From positions 1 through 26,948 of the IMG/VR virus record IMGVR_UViG_3300033148_004800: DNA of 26,948 nucleotides; one strand, written 5' to 3'. The notes below the pieces were generated by a model. It was not told where the DNA came from. It made no database searches and was given only the letters and a program-made list of their open reading frames with translations. Positions 8,205-16,340 of the stretch are shown in pieces. A program made the translations under genes and the position numbers. Source of the stretch: a virus. How positions within the stretch are numbered: position 1 is the stretch's first letter; each line of letters begins with the position of its first letter.

Positions 8205-9802
8205 TATTCAAAAACCCCAGCTTCTAGCGCCATTGCTTTGGCCCTTAACGCTTTGTAATTGACATATGCCTGAGCTGCCGCAGTGCTCTCGTCGATCTCT
8301 TCTTTAAACTTTTTAACACGACTTCTTTTTCTTACTCCGAGGCCTGAAGTTTCTTTCATAGACGCTTCAAGGCTTTTTAGTAGGTCCAACAATAGCCCTG
8401 CATCTGAGTTGGTGTTAATAACTTTTTTCGATTCACCTTTTTTCGCTCCTTCAGTTCCTTCTGGAACCAGGACCCTTTCAAAAACTTTACTGCGGCTGCG
8501 GCCTGTAGTTCTCCCCGTATCTCTAGCTAAAAAGAACTGGTCTTGGTCTATAAAAGCGTCATCTCGTTTTTTTACATCGGCTATAAGTTTTTCGTTCAGC
8601 CCGTTAACAAAGCCGATAGGTGATTGTTTTTGACCAAAAAAGTTTGTTTCTTTAGTCGCGTCTTCGATGTATTTTCTGGCTTGTAGCACTCTTGCTTCCG
8701 AAGGGATCTCAACTGGGTTGCCATCTGGTCCTTTTTTAGTAACCAAGTTTCCCTGCGCATCTCTCTCCATTTGGTAAAAAATTGCAGGGGTGTTCATTCC
8801 TTTAGACGTCACCCCAAAGGTCCCGTCACTCATTTCAGAATAGATCAAGGGTAGGCCTGTCGTCGGGTCTCCCACAAAACCTTCAGACACTACGTTTGGA
8901 TCACCTTCGTAAACTTTTTCTTTTTTAATTTTAGCCGGATCAAACTGCATGACATTGTTTGCGAAAGCTGTTTTGGAAAAACCAGAAGTGCTAAAGCCTA
9001 CCTCTTTCGCTTTACTCATGAAGTCTTCGCTTCGTATTCTAGCTTGCTGCTTACGGTTATCTTCACGTACTCGAAGATTCTTTTGGTTGGCAATGCCTAA
9101 TTTCAGTTCACCTATGTCAGTGCTCAAATTCTTAAACAGATCAGGGTTATCTGCCATGAAATCGCTCATCCCAGCATCCGTTGGGCTCTCCCCTAAGTCT
9201 TTCACCATTTGAGTCACAGCATGAGTCACCCCTGCATCTCGTGCTTTTATTTTACGGTCTATCTCGGCTTGTTGGTTTGTGGCATTAGACATTTGAATGT
9301 CTGCAAGCTTAGCTTTTTGCTCCGCACCCTGAGCTTCAAGCTGCGCTTTTTGTTGTTGCGCATGGGAGGCCATAACCTGTTGTGTCAGAGCGCGAGTTGT
9401 CCCTTCGTAATCGTTCAACGCCATGTTTTTGTAGCTCTTGATTACTCCTGGGTTATTAGGCAAAACTCCAGCCGCGACGGCTTCATCAATAGCTGCATTT
9501 GTGGCTAGAGTGCCAGAATAGTTTGCACTAAATTGACGGAAAGACTCAGGGTCTCTACCCCATGCCGCATCACGTTTTGACATCTCTTTGAAAAGCTTTT
9601 GCCCTTCTGGGTCATTGCCCATGTTTAGTTGAAACTGCTGTACGTTTTCCTCGTGCTTTTCTTGTTGCCTTCGGCTTTCATCAATCTCTGCTTGACGTTG
9701 GATAACAGCTCCGACGTTTTGCTGAGTTAACCCTGCGATAAAACCTTGAACCCCTGCATTAAGTGCGGAGTTTGGCGCTCGTGTTGTTTGGCGTGGAGGC
9801 AT
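8204..9802 (-). CDS. Ejection (internal virion) protein, gp15-like position
   Basis: Protein of 532 aa, almost entirely helical in character and rich in Gln, Ala and charged residues. A coiled-coil-like stretch runs through about residues 35-60 and 145-190 (VMASHAQQQKAQLEAQ, AEQKAKLADI). No signal peptide or membrane segment is seen. It sits between a gp14-like small protein and the 1338-aa gp16-like protein, coupled to both by one-base TAATG overlaps, which would keep expression stoichiometric. By position it corresponds to the gp15-type core protein of T7-like ejectosomes. I cannot recognise sequence similarity directly, so the assignment is by synteny and composition. Confidence 0.7.
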   Translation of the reverse strand: MPPRQTTRAPNSALNAGVQGFIAGLTQQNVGAVIQRQAEIDESRRQQEKHEENVQQFQLNMGNDPEGQKLFKEMSKRDAAWGRDPESFRQFSANYSGTLATNAAIDEAVAAGVLPNNPGVIKSYKNMALNDYEGTTRALTQQVMASHAQQQKAQLEAQGAEQKAKLADIQMSNATNQQAEIDRKIKARDAGVTHAVTQMVKDLGESPTDAGMSDFMADNPDLFKNLSTDIGELKLGIANQKNLRVREDNRKQQARIRSEDFMSKAKEVGFSTSGFSKTAFANNVMQFDPAKIKKEKVYEGDPNVVSEGFVGDPTTGLPLIYSEMSDGTFGVTSKGMNTPAIFYQMERDAQGNLVTKKGPDGNPVEIPSEARVLQARKYIEDATKETNFFGQKQSPIGFVNGLNEKLIADVKKRDDAFIDQDQFFLARDTGRTTGRSRSKVFERVLVPEGTEGAKKGESKKVINTNSDAGLLLDLLKSLEASMKETSGLGVRKRSRVKKFKEEIDESTAAAQAYVNYKALRAKAMALEAGVFE

Positions 9803-10356
9803 TAAATGGTCCCTCTTGAGGTCTCGAAGAATTGTTGTTTCTGCCCACCAGCGGCCACATCACCAGCTTGTCTTTTTATGTCTTGCATAGCTCTGAGGCT
9901 TTCATTTAATACTGCGAGGTTGCGGTTGTTCCTGAACATTCTCTGGTTGTAGGCCATGTCCTGATATCCTCTTTGAAGCTCAGCTTGAAAAATCTGATCT
10001 TGTGATTTTAAATTTTCTGCATTAGTCCACACTGAAACACCTGCGGCTACGGCAGACCCCGCTGCAGCTCCTATAGCTGCTGAAGTCTCTCGTGAAAGGC
10101 CCTCTTGTTTCTTTTGCGGGAGGTTCGTCTCACCTTGGTTTACCTGCACTTCTGGCTGAATTCGTTGTTGAGCTAGAGGTACATCGAAGTCAGGATTGAC
10201 ACCCGCAGTTACAACCTCTCTTTGAAGACTGTTGGGGTCGAAGTTGAGAGTATTAACTGGTGCTTCAGTGATACCTGTGCCACCACCTAACCCGCTCGGA
10301 TCTACCGAAGGCTGGCCTATTGCAGTTGGTCCAAGAATATTATCTGAAACAGCCAT
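9802..10356 (-). CDS. Small internal virion protein, gp14-like position
   Basis: Protein of 184 aa, similar in size to T7 gp14 (about 196 aa). The N-terminal 85 residues are low-complexity and Gly/Pro/Asn/Gln-rich. Then comes a Gly/Ala-rich hydrophobic segment (SAAIGAAAGSAVAAGVSVW, about 90-108). The C-terminal helix-forming region contains AYNQRMFRNNRNLAVLNESL. One hydrophobic segment followed by an amphipathic helix suits a protein that inserts in the outer membrane during ejection, as gp14 does; this is inference from position and composition. An AGGAA site precedes the ATG. Its stop overlaps the next start by one base. Confidence 0.7.
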   Translation of the reverse strand: MAVSDNILGPTAIGQPSVDPSGLGGGTGITEAPVNTLNFDPNSLQREVVTAGVNPDFDVPLAQQRIQPEVQVNQGETNLPQKKQEGLSRETSAAIGAAAGSAVAAGVSVWTNAENLKSQDQIFQAELQRGYQDMAYNQRMFRNNRNLAVLNESLRAMQDIKRQAGDVAAGGQKQQFFETSRGTI

Positions 10357-10359
10357 AAG

Positions 10360-10719
10360 TTAGATTCCTGTATTCGGTTTGATAGAGGCAGAAGGGTTCA
10401 ACGCGGCTGCTGCAGCGTTAGGGGTTGTGGCACCTAAAGCGGTAGTGTCCAGTGTTGATTGGATACCTTGTTCTCTAAGCTGGGTATCACGCGCACCCTG
10501 AGCTGTAGCTTCTTGGACTGCCCTAGAATCTCGTTGCCTTTGGGACTCCGCTTCCTGCGCAGATACCTCGCCCTTTCTTTGGGCGTCGGCTTGCTTTTTT
10601 TTGTCCTTGGCTTGATCTCTGCTTTGCTGCCTTGTTTTGTTAGCGTTCGCCGCGCCTGCTGCGGCGGTAGCTGCAGTTGCGACTAAACTTACAATTGTTG
10701 CTGTACTTAACGCGCCCAT
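10360..10719 (-). CDS. Small hydrophobic-N-terminus virion-region protein (119 aa)
   Basis: Protein of 119 aa with an N-terminal hydrophobic Ala/Thr/Val segment (residues 5-25). A very basic, Gln/Lys/Arg-rich helical middle (residues 28-85) and an Ala/Thr/Pro-rich tail follow. No lipobox is seen. Its start lies 13 bases inside the GNAT-like gene. With the next gene it has the same layout of one hydrophobic helix plus a charged coil, so the two may be a duplicated or split gp14-type function. Alternatively it is a small ejection accessory or a holin-like protein. I do not recognise a family and cannot decide between these. Confidence 0.65.
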   Translation of the reverse strand: MGALSTATIVSLVATAATAAAGAANANKTRQQSRDQAKDKKKQADAQRKGEVSAQEAESQRQRDSRAVQEATAQGARDTQLREQGIQSTLDTTALGATTPNAAAAALNPSASIKPNTGI

Positions 10720-11102
10720 AATTCTGGTCCTGAATAAATAAAGTTTGTCATACCCTCGTCGGTTCGAATAAAACCTTTTTTCTCTAAGATTTTAATCAAA
10801 CTTGTGTTTTTCACAGAGGAAAATATGAACGTCGCCCCGTGGTCACGCGCGATCTCGATAAGACCTTCTAGAACAGTATTGATGGCTCGAAGTTTGGAAG
10901 GTCCCGATACTTCAGGATTTCCGATTATCCATTCTGCGTGAGCCACTTTGCTGTTAGAGAGGTATATCCACCCCATGCAAATGTCGTTTACGATAACCCC
11001 TGTTTCTGGTAAGAAAGTCTTATGAACTGGTTCCCAGTCCTGTGCTTTCCACCACCCGCAGGCAGTTTCGTAGTCTTGATCGTTTATTGGTCGGCAGATC
11101 AT
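10707..11102 (-). CDS. GNAT-fold protein, gp13-like position
   Basis: Protein of 131 aa with the N-terminal pattern RPINDQDYETACGWWKAQDW followed by a beta-rich middle and a C-terminal helix-strand pattern (INTVLEGLIEIARDHGATFI, then ILEKKGFIRTDEG). It resembles small phage GNAT acetyltransferase-like proteins. The usual acetyl-CoA pyrophosphate loop (Q/RxxGxG/A) is not evident, so catalytic activity is doubtful. T7 gp13, a similar-sized protein between the nozzle and gp14, has been linked to the same fold. This gene sits in the same slot, so a virion assembly role is as likely as enzymatic modification. Its ATG overlaps the nozzle stop by 4 bases (ATGA). Confidence 0.75.
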   Translation of the reverse strand: MICRPINDQDYETACGWWKAQDWEPVHKTFLPETGVIVNDICMGWIYLSNSKVAHAEWIIGNPEVSGPSKLRAINTVLEGLIEIARDHGATFIFSSVKNTSLIKILEKKGFIRTDEGMTNFIYSGPELWAR

Positions 11103-13096
11103 GTTACAAAGTAAAAATCGTATAGAATTGCGTTAGGTTGAGCTACTATTGACAAACTCCATTTTCGTCCTTTTATCGCAGGTAGTCTACGGATAAACTC
11201 TTCGCGTCCAGAAGCAGCGTTCACTATCAATATGGTTTCTATTGGCGTTCCGAAGTCAGGGCCATACGCTCTGAAAAGAAGAGTTACTTGACCCTCTAGA
11301 TCAATTTTGAATTTTCTGGCGTATGCCATGTTAAAACGCTCTAGCACTTGAGGCGTTATGAGTTTACTCAACCAGAACCAAGTCCCTGCGGTTTCTATAT
11401 TTTTGCTGGTTTCTACCCAGCCTTGAACATCTCTGTGGTACAAAAGCGCGTTGTCAACTCCTGTTTTCTTTATCAAATATTTATCACTGCCCAGCATTAC
11501 CGCGAACTCTACCGCAGCCGAAGATTTGATCACATCTGATTCTTTCACCCTTGCAGAAACTTCGATTACTTTTTGAAGATCATACTCATATATTTTTTGC
11601 CCGTAAGGTCCTGTGTCATAAAGCCCATCCGTCGAGCTTGTGGCAAACATGATTATGCCATTCATATCAACGACTGAGTTTTGAACTACAGATATACCGC
11701 GCACCGCAGGAAAAAGAACATAAGGCTTGTCCTGGGTGCCATTACCTGTTATGTGAAAGATCCCGTCGGTGGTGAAAACTACCATAGTGAACTCACCGCC
11801 TACAGTCGTAGGGTCACGAGTGAATGTAATGTCTACGATGTCACCTTCAAAAGAAAATGCGTTAGTCCTAGGCCAGCCCCACCAATCTGATTGACGACTA
11901 TAGACCAAAAGGTCAAGCCTGCTTTCAGGGACCAGCCATAGCCTGTTATCTTTTTCGAAGAGTCTTTGGTATTGACCTGTAGTATTGTTGGTCGCTATGT
12001 CCTTCTCGATAAATGACTCATCTTTTTCTACTGCTAGAATTTTGAGATCCACTATCGAGCTAAGCAGCACAGTGTCGATGAAGGTATTACCGATTGAGGT
12101 TGCACCGTTTTCTAATGCGACGTTAACCCCGTCGTAAATCGCTACGCGAAGGAATTCTTCATCATCAATCCCTTTTCTGTACACCCAAACTTCATCGGTG
12201 TACGCAGGTAATGCTAACGGTAGCGTAACCCTGACATCATCTTGCGAAGTGATGTTGCCTAGATTGTCAGTGTTTTTCAACGAGATACTCGATGACGTAC
12301 TCGCTAAACCTTGTATGTCTTGACTTGGTATGATGGCAGTTCCTTCAACTGCGTTCTTGTTGTTTTGCACATTGATTGTGACATACGAATATTCCCCGTC
12401 AGGGATCGACGCTTCCTTTATAGGAACTGTTATGTCTACGAAGTCGCCTGCTGCTAAGGTGGAAAAATCATCCGCATCTATGCTAAATCCTACACCTTTA
12501 AGGTCCGAGTCCTGCGAACTCAAAAGGATTCCAGTGTCTTCTACTACCCCTGTGTATGTTGCTTCCACAGGATACCCAATATTAAGCAGCTCAACCCTCA
12601 TCGTCATAGGCGGTGAGCCGGGGTTGTTCGCAGCCACTTCTATGTGGAAACGCAGTACAGACTCAACGCGCCAAATCCAGCTCTCTCCCCGCACAGAAAA
12701 AGGAGTCAGCACCGCAGGAGACGCCGCCCCAACGTATCCAGCAGAGGAAGGGTTAAATGTTTGAGCGTCTTCCAGAGATAACGTCACCCCTACTCCGTTA
12801 GGAGGGTATAACTCTTGATTAACCTCTTTCCATATAGCGTTCTCAGCTTCTTCGAATTCAAGTTTTTTCGAAGTTGCTTCAATTCTGAAAGCTCTCCCAC
12901 CTAGTACCGCTTCGTCATAAGGGTTTGGTACAGGCAAAGGGTCGTCTAGATAGTTACTTACCTGGAGTGTCCCTAGGGCTAATTTATCCGCGTCTAAGGA
13001 ACCTAAAGAAGGGGACTCTTTAGAAGCTAAATCAACAGGGTCTTGGTTATTGTTCAGATAACCAAAGGTAAATTTCTGATTTTTAGGGTTTGGCAT
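11099..13096 (-). CDS. Tail nozzle / tail tubular protein B-like
   Basis: Protein of about 665 aa, beta-rich. The core block around residues 370-500 has the succession typical of podoviral nozzle proteins: NRLWLVPESRLDLLVYSRQS, then DWWGWPRTNAFSFEGDIVDI, a FTTDGIFHITGNGTQ segment, and DMNGIIMFATSSTDGLYDTG. These strands form the propeller-like body of gp12-type proteins closing the distal end of the tail tube. I place the start at ATG 13096, which overlaps the preceding stop (TAATG), the junction used repeatedly in this operon; a GTG four codons upstream is less likely. Neighbours (fibre upstream, GNAT-fold and ejection proteins downstream) agree with a T7-like tail module. Confidence 0.85.
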   Translation of the reverse strand: MPNPKNQKFTFGYLNNNQDPVDLASKESPSLGSLDADKLALGTLQVSNYLDDPLPVPNPYDEAVLGGRAFRIEATSKKLEFEEAENAIWKEVNQELYPPNGVGVTLSLEDAQTFNPSSAGYVGAASPAVLTPFSVRGESWIWRVESVLRFHIEVAANNPGSPPMTMRVELLNIGYPVEATYTGVVEDTGILLSSQDSDLKGVGFSIDADDFSTLAAGDFVDITVPIKEASIPDGEYSYVTINVQNNKNAVEGTAIIPSQDIQGLASTSSSISLKNTDNLGNITSQDDVRVTLPLALPAYTDEVWVYRKGIDDEEFLRVAIYDGVNVALENGATSIGNTFIDTVLLSSIVDLKILAVEKDESFIEKDIATNNTTGQYQRLFEKDNRLWLVPESRLDLLVYSRQSDWWGWPRTNAFSFEGDIVDITFTRDPTTVGGEFTMVVFTTDGIFHITGNGTQDKPYVLFPAVRGISVVQNSVVDMNGIIMFATSSTDGLYDTGPYGQKIYEYDLQKVIEVSARVKESDVIKSSAAVEFAVMLGSDKYLIKKTGVDNALLYHRDVQGWVETSKNIETAGTWFWLSKLITPQVLERFNMAYARKFKIDLEGQVTLLFRAYGPDFGTPIETILIVNAASGREEFIRRLPAIKGRKWSLSIVAQPNAILYDFYFVT

Positions 13097-13722
13097 TATG
13101 CGTACCACCCCGTAAGGGATAAAGATAAATTCTGTACATTTGATGTCCCGTTAATGCTATCTAGAGATGAAGCTTTCACTTCTATTTGATCCGTCGATAT
13201 CTCACATGTCACCCTTAACTTCCTGTTGGAGTGCAGGGTGCCCTCTATTAACGCGACAAAACTAAGGCTTGCCCCTGAGTTCAACCCTACGGCTTTAGGT
13301 GCTGTGTCGTTACCTCCTGCATCCTGAGTCCAACTTAACGCGCTTAGTACATGGTGAGGGCTAGCCGCGTCAGGCGTGGCATTCGAGTTAAACACCCACG
13401 ACCCTTTGAGAAAATACACTTCGTTAGTTCCCCCAGGGTCATACGCAGCGATGGTAAAATCGCAAAACACACTTTTGAGATGTACGAGCGGGGCGGCAGA
13501 GATGTGTTGTAAAACATTTATGTTGACGCCTGAGTACGCATCACCAAAAGCTGTAAGAGAAAATGCTGTGGAGGTGTTTGCAATAGTAGCAAAAGGGTTC
13601 CCTGCACTAGGGCCTGCTGCATTATGCAGCGCCGCTTGTTCATTGGCAGTGATGCCTAAATTCGTAAGTGAAGTATCCGCGTCAGCTACATCCGAAAGGT
13701 TATCTGTTTTCAGTAGCCTTAA
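13096..13722 (-). CDS. Downstream part of a tail fibre, open frame without a normal start
   Basis: The frame is open from 13728 to the stop at 13096. It encodes LLKTDNLSDVADADTSLTNLG near its beginning, a motif highly typical of phage tail fibres, then a beta-rich C-terminal region. There is no ATG, GTG or TTG before the GTG at 13470, which would remove the fibre motif and cut into continuous beta-rich sequence. The preceding fibre-like gene stops at 13719 in another frame, overlapping this one. A -1 shift, or one extra T in the run at 13722-13724, would join them into one protein of about 421 aa. Alternatives are a CTG start at 13713 (TAAGG just ahead) or the short GTG form of 124 aa. See findings. 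Confidence 0.6.
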   Translation of the reverse strand, partial: LRLLKTDNLSDVADADTSLTNLGITANEQAALHNAAGPSAGNPFATIANTSTAFSLTAFGDAYSGVNINVLQHISAAPLVHLKSVFCDFTIAAYDPGGTNEVYFLKGSWVFNSNATPDAASPHHVLSALSWTQDAGGNDTAPKAVGLNSGASLSFVALIEGTLHSNRKLRVTCEISTDQIEVKASSLDSINGTSNVQNLSLSLTGWYA

Positions 13723-14360
13723 ATCGTCCTACCATCGAAGAACGCAGTTGCAGCGCAATCCTCTGCATCGGCTATATTACCTCCTGCGCCTTGAGAAAAG
13801 AACGTAACTGGGGCGGCGACGTAACCTGTTGGCCCACCTCCCCCGATCTGACTTGCATCCGCAGATACGTCATAGTTGTACACTTTAGTCGAGTCTGCTA
13901 CATCAGTAATAACAAGCTTATCACCTGCGCCGAGAAGCAACAAGATGTTAGCTATAGGTGTTCCTGATAAGTTATTATTTGAAAGATTGACTATTGTAGC
14001 TAGAGAAGGGTCAGCATTATCTAATTTAACCTCCCCCGTCGCAGGCGCATCTGTTGCTGTCCGAAATGTGTAACGGGTGGTTTGCGCTGTTGCTTGAGCC
14101 GCGACGTCTGCCAAAGAGGCTACACCATTACCGGCGTTTAGTGTTACATTTGCATCGAGTGCATCTTTCTGATCTTGTGTCGGGGCGGTCAGTTGGGCCT
14201 CAGTTACGTCCTCAGTTAGTTGCTGCTGAGTTATAAGAAGTTCAGCATTATACTGTTTTTCGATGTCTCTGTGAGTACCTGTTGGGGATTCAACATTAGC
14301 CGGATCAGCCTTATACGCCTGCATCTCCAGGCGTCCTGGTGTGTTTTCTTCTTCGCTCAT
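13719..14360 (-). CDS. Tail fibre-like protein, N-terminal part
   Basis: Protein of 213 aa. The N-terminal 60 residues are polar and helical (EEENTPGRLEMQAYKADP). From about residue 70 it turns into fibre-like sequence (NVTLNAGNGVASLADVAAQA) and then repeated beta elements (VITDVADSTKVYNYDVSADA, Gly-rich turn). It ends at FFDGRTI. The sequence character continues into the overlapping downstream frame, so this is probably the attachment end of a fibre whose tip lies in the next frame. The N-terminus would bind the adaptor or nozzle, encoded by neighbouring genes. Its ATG overlaps the upstream stop by four bases (ATGA). Function inferred from composition and position. Confidence 0.7.
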   Translation of the reverse strand: MSEEENTPGRLEMQAYKADPANVESPTGTHRDIEKQYNAELLITQQQLTEDVTEAQLTAPTQDQKDALDANVTLNAGNGVASLADVAAQATAQTTRYTFRTATDAPATGEVKLDNADPSLATIVNLSNNNLSGTPIANILLLLGAGDKLVITDVADSTKVYNYDVSADASQIGGGGPTGYVAAPVTFFSQGAGGNIADAEDCAATAFFDGRTI

Positions 14361-15007
14361 TTTGTCCCCGGCCTGAATATTTTATTTTTTGGTTTAACTT
14401 TGTCAGCTACAATTTTTCTAGCCTCAATCTGTACTTTATCGATATCTTTCATTTTTGAATCTAAAGCAGCTAAAGCTTTATCAATTTTTTCGTTTTGTAG
14501 CTTTAATTTATCAGCACTGATATCTAGTTTTTTAATGACAGAATCTTCACCTTCGCACAAAGACTTCTTCACGTTATTCTGAATTTCAACAATTCGGGCC
14601 TGTACATTTCCCTGAGATTTATCCATAAAATCCTGAGCCCATGTAGCCATATCATTTAACTTTTTGTGGTTCTCTAAAACAGATTTTAAATAAGTGACCT
14701 GTTTATCTTCAAGTAATTTTTGAATCTGTTTGCGATTGCGTGGGCTGATTGCAACATAAAGCGCAGAGGAGAACTGAACGTCTAACTGAACGCATTCTAG
14801 ATCGAATTGGCCCTTGTCCTGCATAGCCACTCGAAGTTCCTCAGTGCTTGTCTTTATGGAGCCTCTGACGTCCACAACTCCGTTTGTGGAGCCTAGAATG
14901 CCATTTAGACTCCGCAAGTTATCCTCTATACTGGCTATGCGTTTGTCTGACTTAGTAAAACCATCGGCCAGCCTTTGCAGGACTTGGACAAGTTTATCTA
15001 GTATCAC
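14357..15007 (-). CDS. Coiled-coil virion-region protein (216 aa)
   Basis: Protein of 216 aa with a GTG start overlapping the adaptor stop (GTGA). The N-terminus (LVQVLQRLADGFTKSDKRIA, then EDNLRSLNGILGS) and the C-terminal half (KLDISADKLKLQNEKIDKAL, AALDSKMKDI) are strong heptad-type coiled coils. A less repetitive block lies between them (about 75-110). The C-terminus is basic. There is no signal peptide or membrane segment. It lies between the gp11-like adaptor and the fibre gene, so a fibre-associated, adaptor-associated or chaperone role is plausible. I do not recognise a family. Confidence 0.75.
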   Translation of the reverse strand: MILDKLVQVLQRLADGFTKSDKRIASIEDNLRSLNGILGSTNGVVDVRGSIKTSTEELRVAMQDKGQFDLECVQLDVQFSSALYVAISPRNRKQIQKLLEDKQVTYLKSVLENHKKLNDMATWAQDFMDKSQGNVQARIVEIQNNVKKSLCEGEDSVIKKLDISADKLKLQNEKIDKALAALDSKMKDIDKVQIEARKIVADKVKPKNKIFRPGTK

Positions 15008-15675
15008 GGAAACATTCGGCGCGAAACTGATTTAGTTATCGCATCCACGGGCCTGTTTTGTTCGAGGATTTCTTCGGCAGCCGCTTTAAATCTTACGGCT
15101 TGATTTTGATCATTTGCGTTATCTTTTGTGAATAAAAGAAAATAGCAAGCTAGGTATTTGATTACTTCATCAAACTGTTCAGGGTAAGCAACATTGGTAG
15201 TGGCCTGATCAGCCACATCAAAAACATAATCTATTTCTGCATCAACCACAATGGCATTCAAGGCAGTTCGCCCAGGAGTAGGCCAAAGTGTTAATTGGTA
15301 CTGGTTTTCTGCCGTCCCACCTGTGAGCTGCAAAACAAAACGGTCGGGGTCCCGACCGCTCTGGACTGACAGAGTCAAAGGCAGATCTATTAAATCAATT
15401 TGGATAATTCCCTGGCTACGGGGTTCGTTACCATTTTCTGGGATTATCTTTACTTGATTTATCCTCCTGATCTTGTTGGCAATAGGGATATCATAATCAG
15501 CGACTCCATCCGACATATCGATGGCTAAACGCGTAGTGTTTCTTCCGACGTTATTGCCCACAAATCTACAAGCGCTCTCGGCTGCTTTAGCCACAACGGC
15601 ATCAGGGAACGTAGCAAGGCCGCCAGGGTCTTCCAGCGTATCCTGAATGTCGTCGATTAGAGCTTCAAGTAACAT
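15004..15675 (-). CDS. Head-to-tail adaptor, gp11/tail tubular A-like
   Basis: Protein of 223 aa with the pattern of podoviral adaptor proteins. It has an N-terminal helix (LIDDIQDTLEDPGGLATFPD), a central beta region with DYDIPIANKIRRINQVKIIP, QSGRDPDRFVLQLTGG and YQLTLWPTPGRTALNAIVV, and C-terminal helices containing PEQFDEVIKYLACYFLL. This resembles the phage adaptor family (gp11-like, DUF6682-type). In the particle it would bind the portal ring and connect to the nozzle. Its start overlaps the upstream stop by one base (TAATG). Gene order capsid, adaptor, nozzle supports the call. Confidence 0.75.
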   Translation of the reverse strand: MLLEALIDDIQDTLEDPGGLATFPDAVVAKAAESACRFVGNNVGRNTTRLAIDMSDGVADYDIPIANKIRRINQVKIIPENGNEPRSQGIIQIDLIDLPLTLSVQSGRDPDRFVLQLTGGTAENQYQLTLWPTPGRTALNAIVVDAEIDYVFDVADQATTNVAYPEQFDEVIKYLACYFLLFTKDNANDQNQAVRFKAAAEEILEQNRPVDAITKSVSRRMFP

Positions 15676-16244
15676 TATCTACCGTTTCTTGTTTTAGTTA
15701 TTTGGCCTTTTTTAACTCCTACCGGGATAGGATTATCAACCTCATCATACACAAGAACGCTAAAAAGTCTATGTTTCTTCTTTTTATAGAGATCAACCCT
15801 TACAGATTCTTCCTGCATAATCTCTGAAGCATTCATACTCCAGCCTGGGACTGAATACCAATCATGAGCTTCTTTCAAGCGATCTATGGCGTATTTGGTC
15901 AAACCTTGTTCTAGCATTTCGCCACAAAGCCCTCGAAGGATCACAGGTGAGTCGTTCTCAGGATCAGACAAAACCATCTCAAAGTCGGGCCATCCGCGTG
16001 TACTATCGATCTGGCAAACATACCGGATTTTACTCTCTTCTATGTATTTTTGTCTACCGACAGAAACTTCTTTTTCGCTTCTGATTTGATCAGCGGTGAG
16101 CTTTTCAAATTGTTTCATAAGCAATGCAGCACTTTCTTTGCTCACATTGTTTGGTATTTTTAAAGTGATTTCAGAGAACTGATCGTCGAAGTCGTCGAAC
16201 TCGTCTCTGTATTCTTCTTTCTTTTCCTTTGTCTTGGTCGCCAT
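15675..16244 (-). CDS. Hypothetical virion-operon protein (189 aa)
   Basis: Protein of 189 aa. The first 30 residues are highly charged (Lys-rich, then EFDDFDDQF) and likely disordered. A mixed alpha/beta domain follows, with DSTRGWPDFEMVLSDPENDS and many aromatic residues, and a basic C-terminus (KKGQITKTRNGR). No known family is recognised. It is the first gene after the terminator-like hairpin behind the capsid gene and has its own AAGGATAATC site before ATG. It could be a capsid decoration, head completion or connector protein. Position supports a structural role, without sequence proof. Confidence 0.75.
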   Translation of the reverse strand: MATKTKEKKEEYRDEFDDFDDQFSEITLKIPNNVSKESAALLMKQFEKLTADQIRSEKEVSVGRQKYIEESKIRYVCQIDSTRGWPDFEMVLSDPENDSPVILRGLCGEMLEQGLTKYAIDRLKEAHDWYSVPGWSMNASEIMQEESVRVDLYKKKKHRLFSVLVYDEVDNPIPVGVKKGQITKTRNGR

Positions 16245-16262
16245 GATTATCCTTGTAAATTG

Positions 16263-16333
16263 AAAAATTCCTTGGTCGGCAAGGCAGAGATCAGGTATAA
16301 ACCCAATCGTCTGCCCACCTGCCGACCAAGGAA
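16263..16333 (-). terminator. Rho-independent-type terminator after the capsid gene
   Basis: Perfect 14-bp inverted repeat (TTCCTTGGTCGGCA at 16268-16281 and its complement at 16320-16333) with an inner GGCAGA/TCTGCC pair. On the minus strand TTTTT follows immediately. It begins 7 bases after the capsid stop. Expected effect: partial termination so that scaffold and capsid messages exceed those for the tail and ejection genes. Confidence 0.85.
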
Positions 16334-16340
16334 GGTTATT

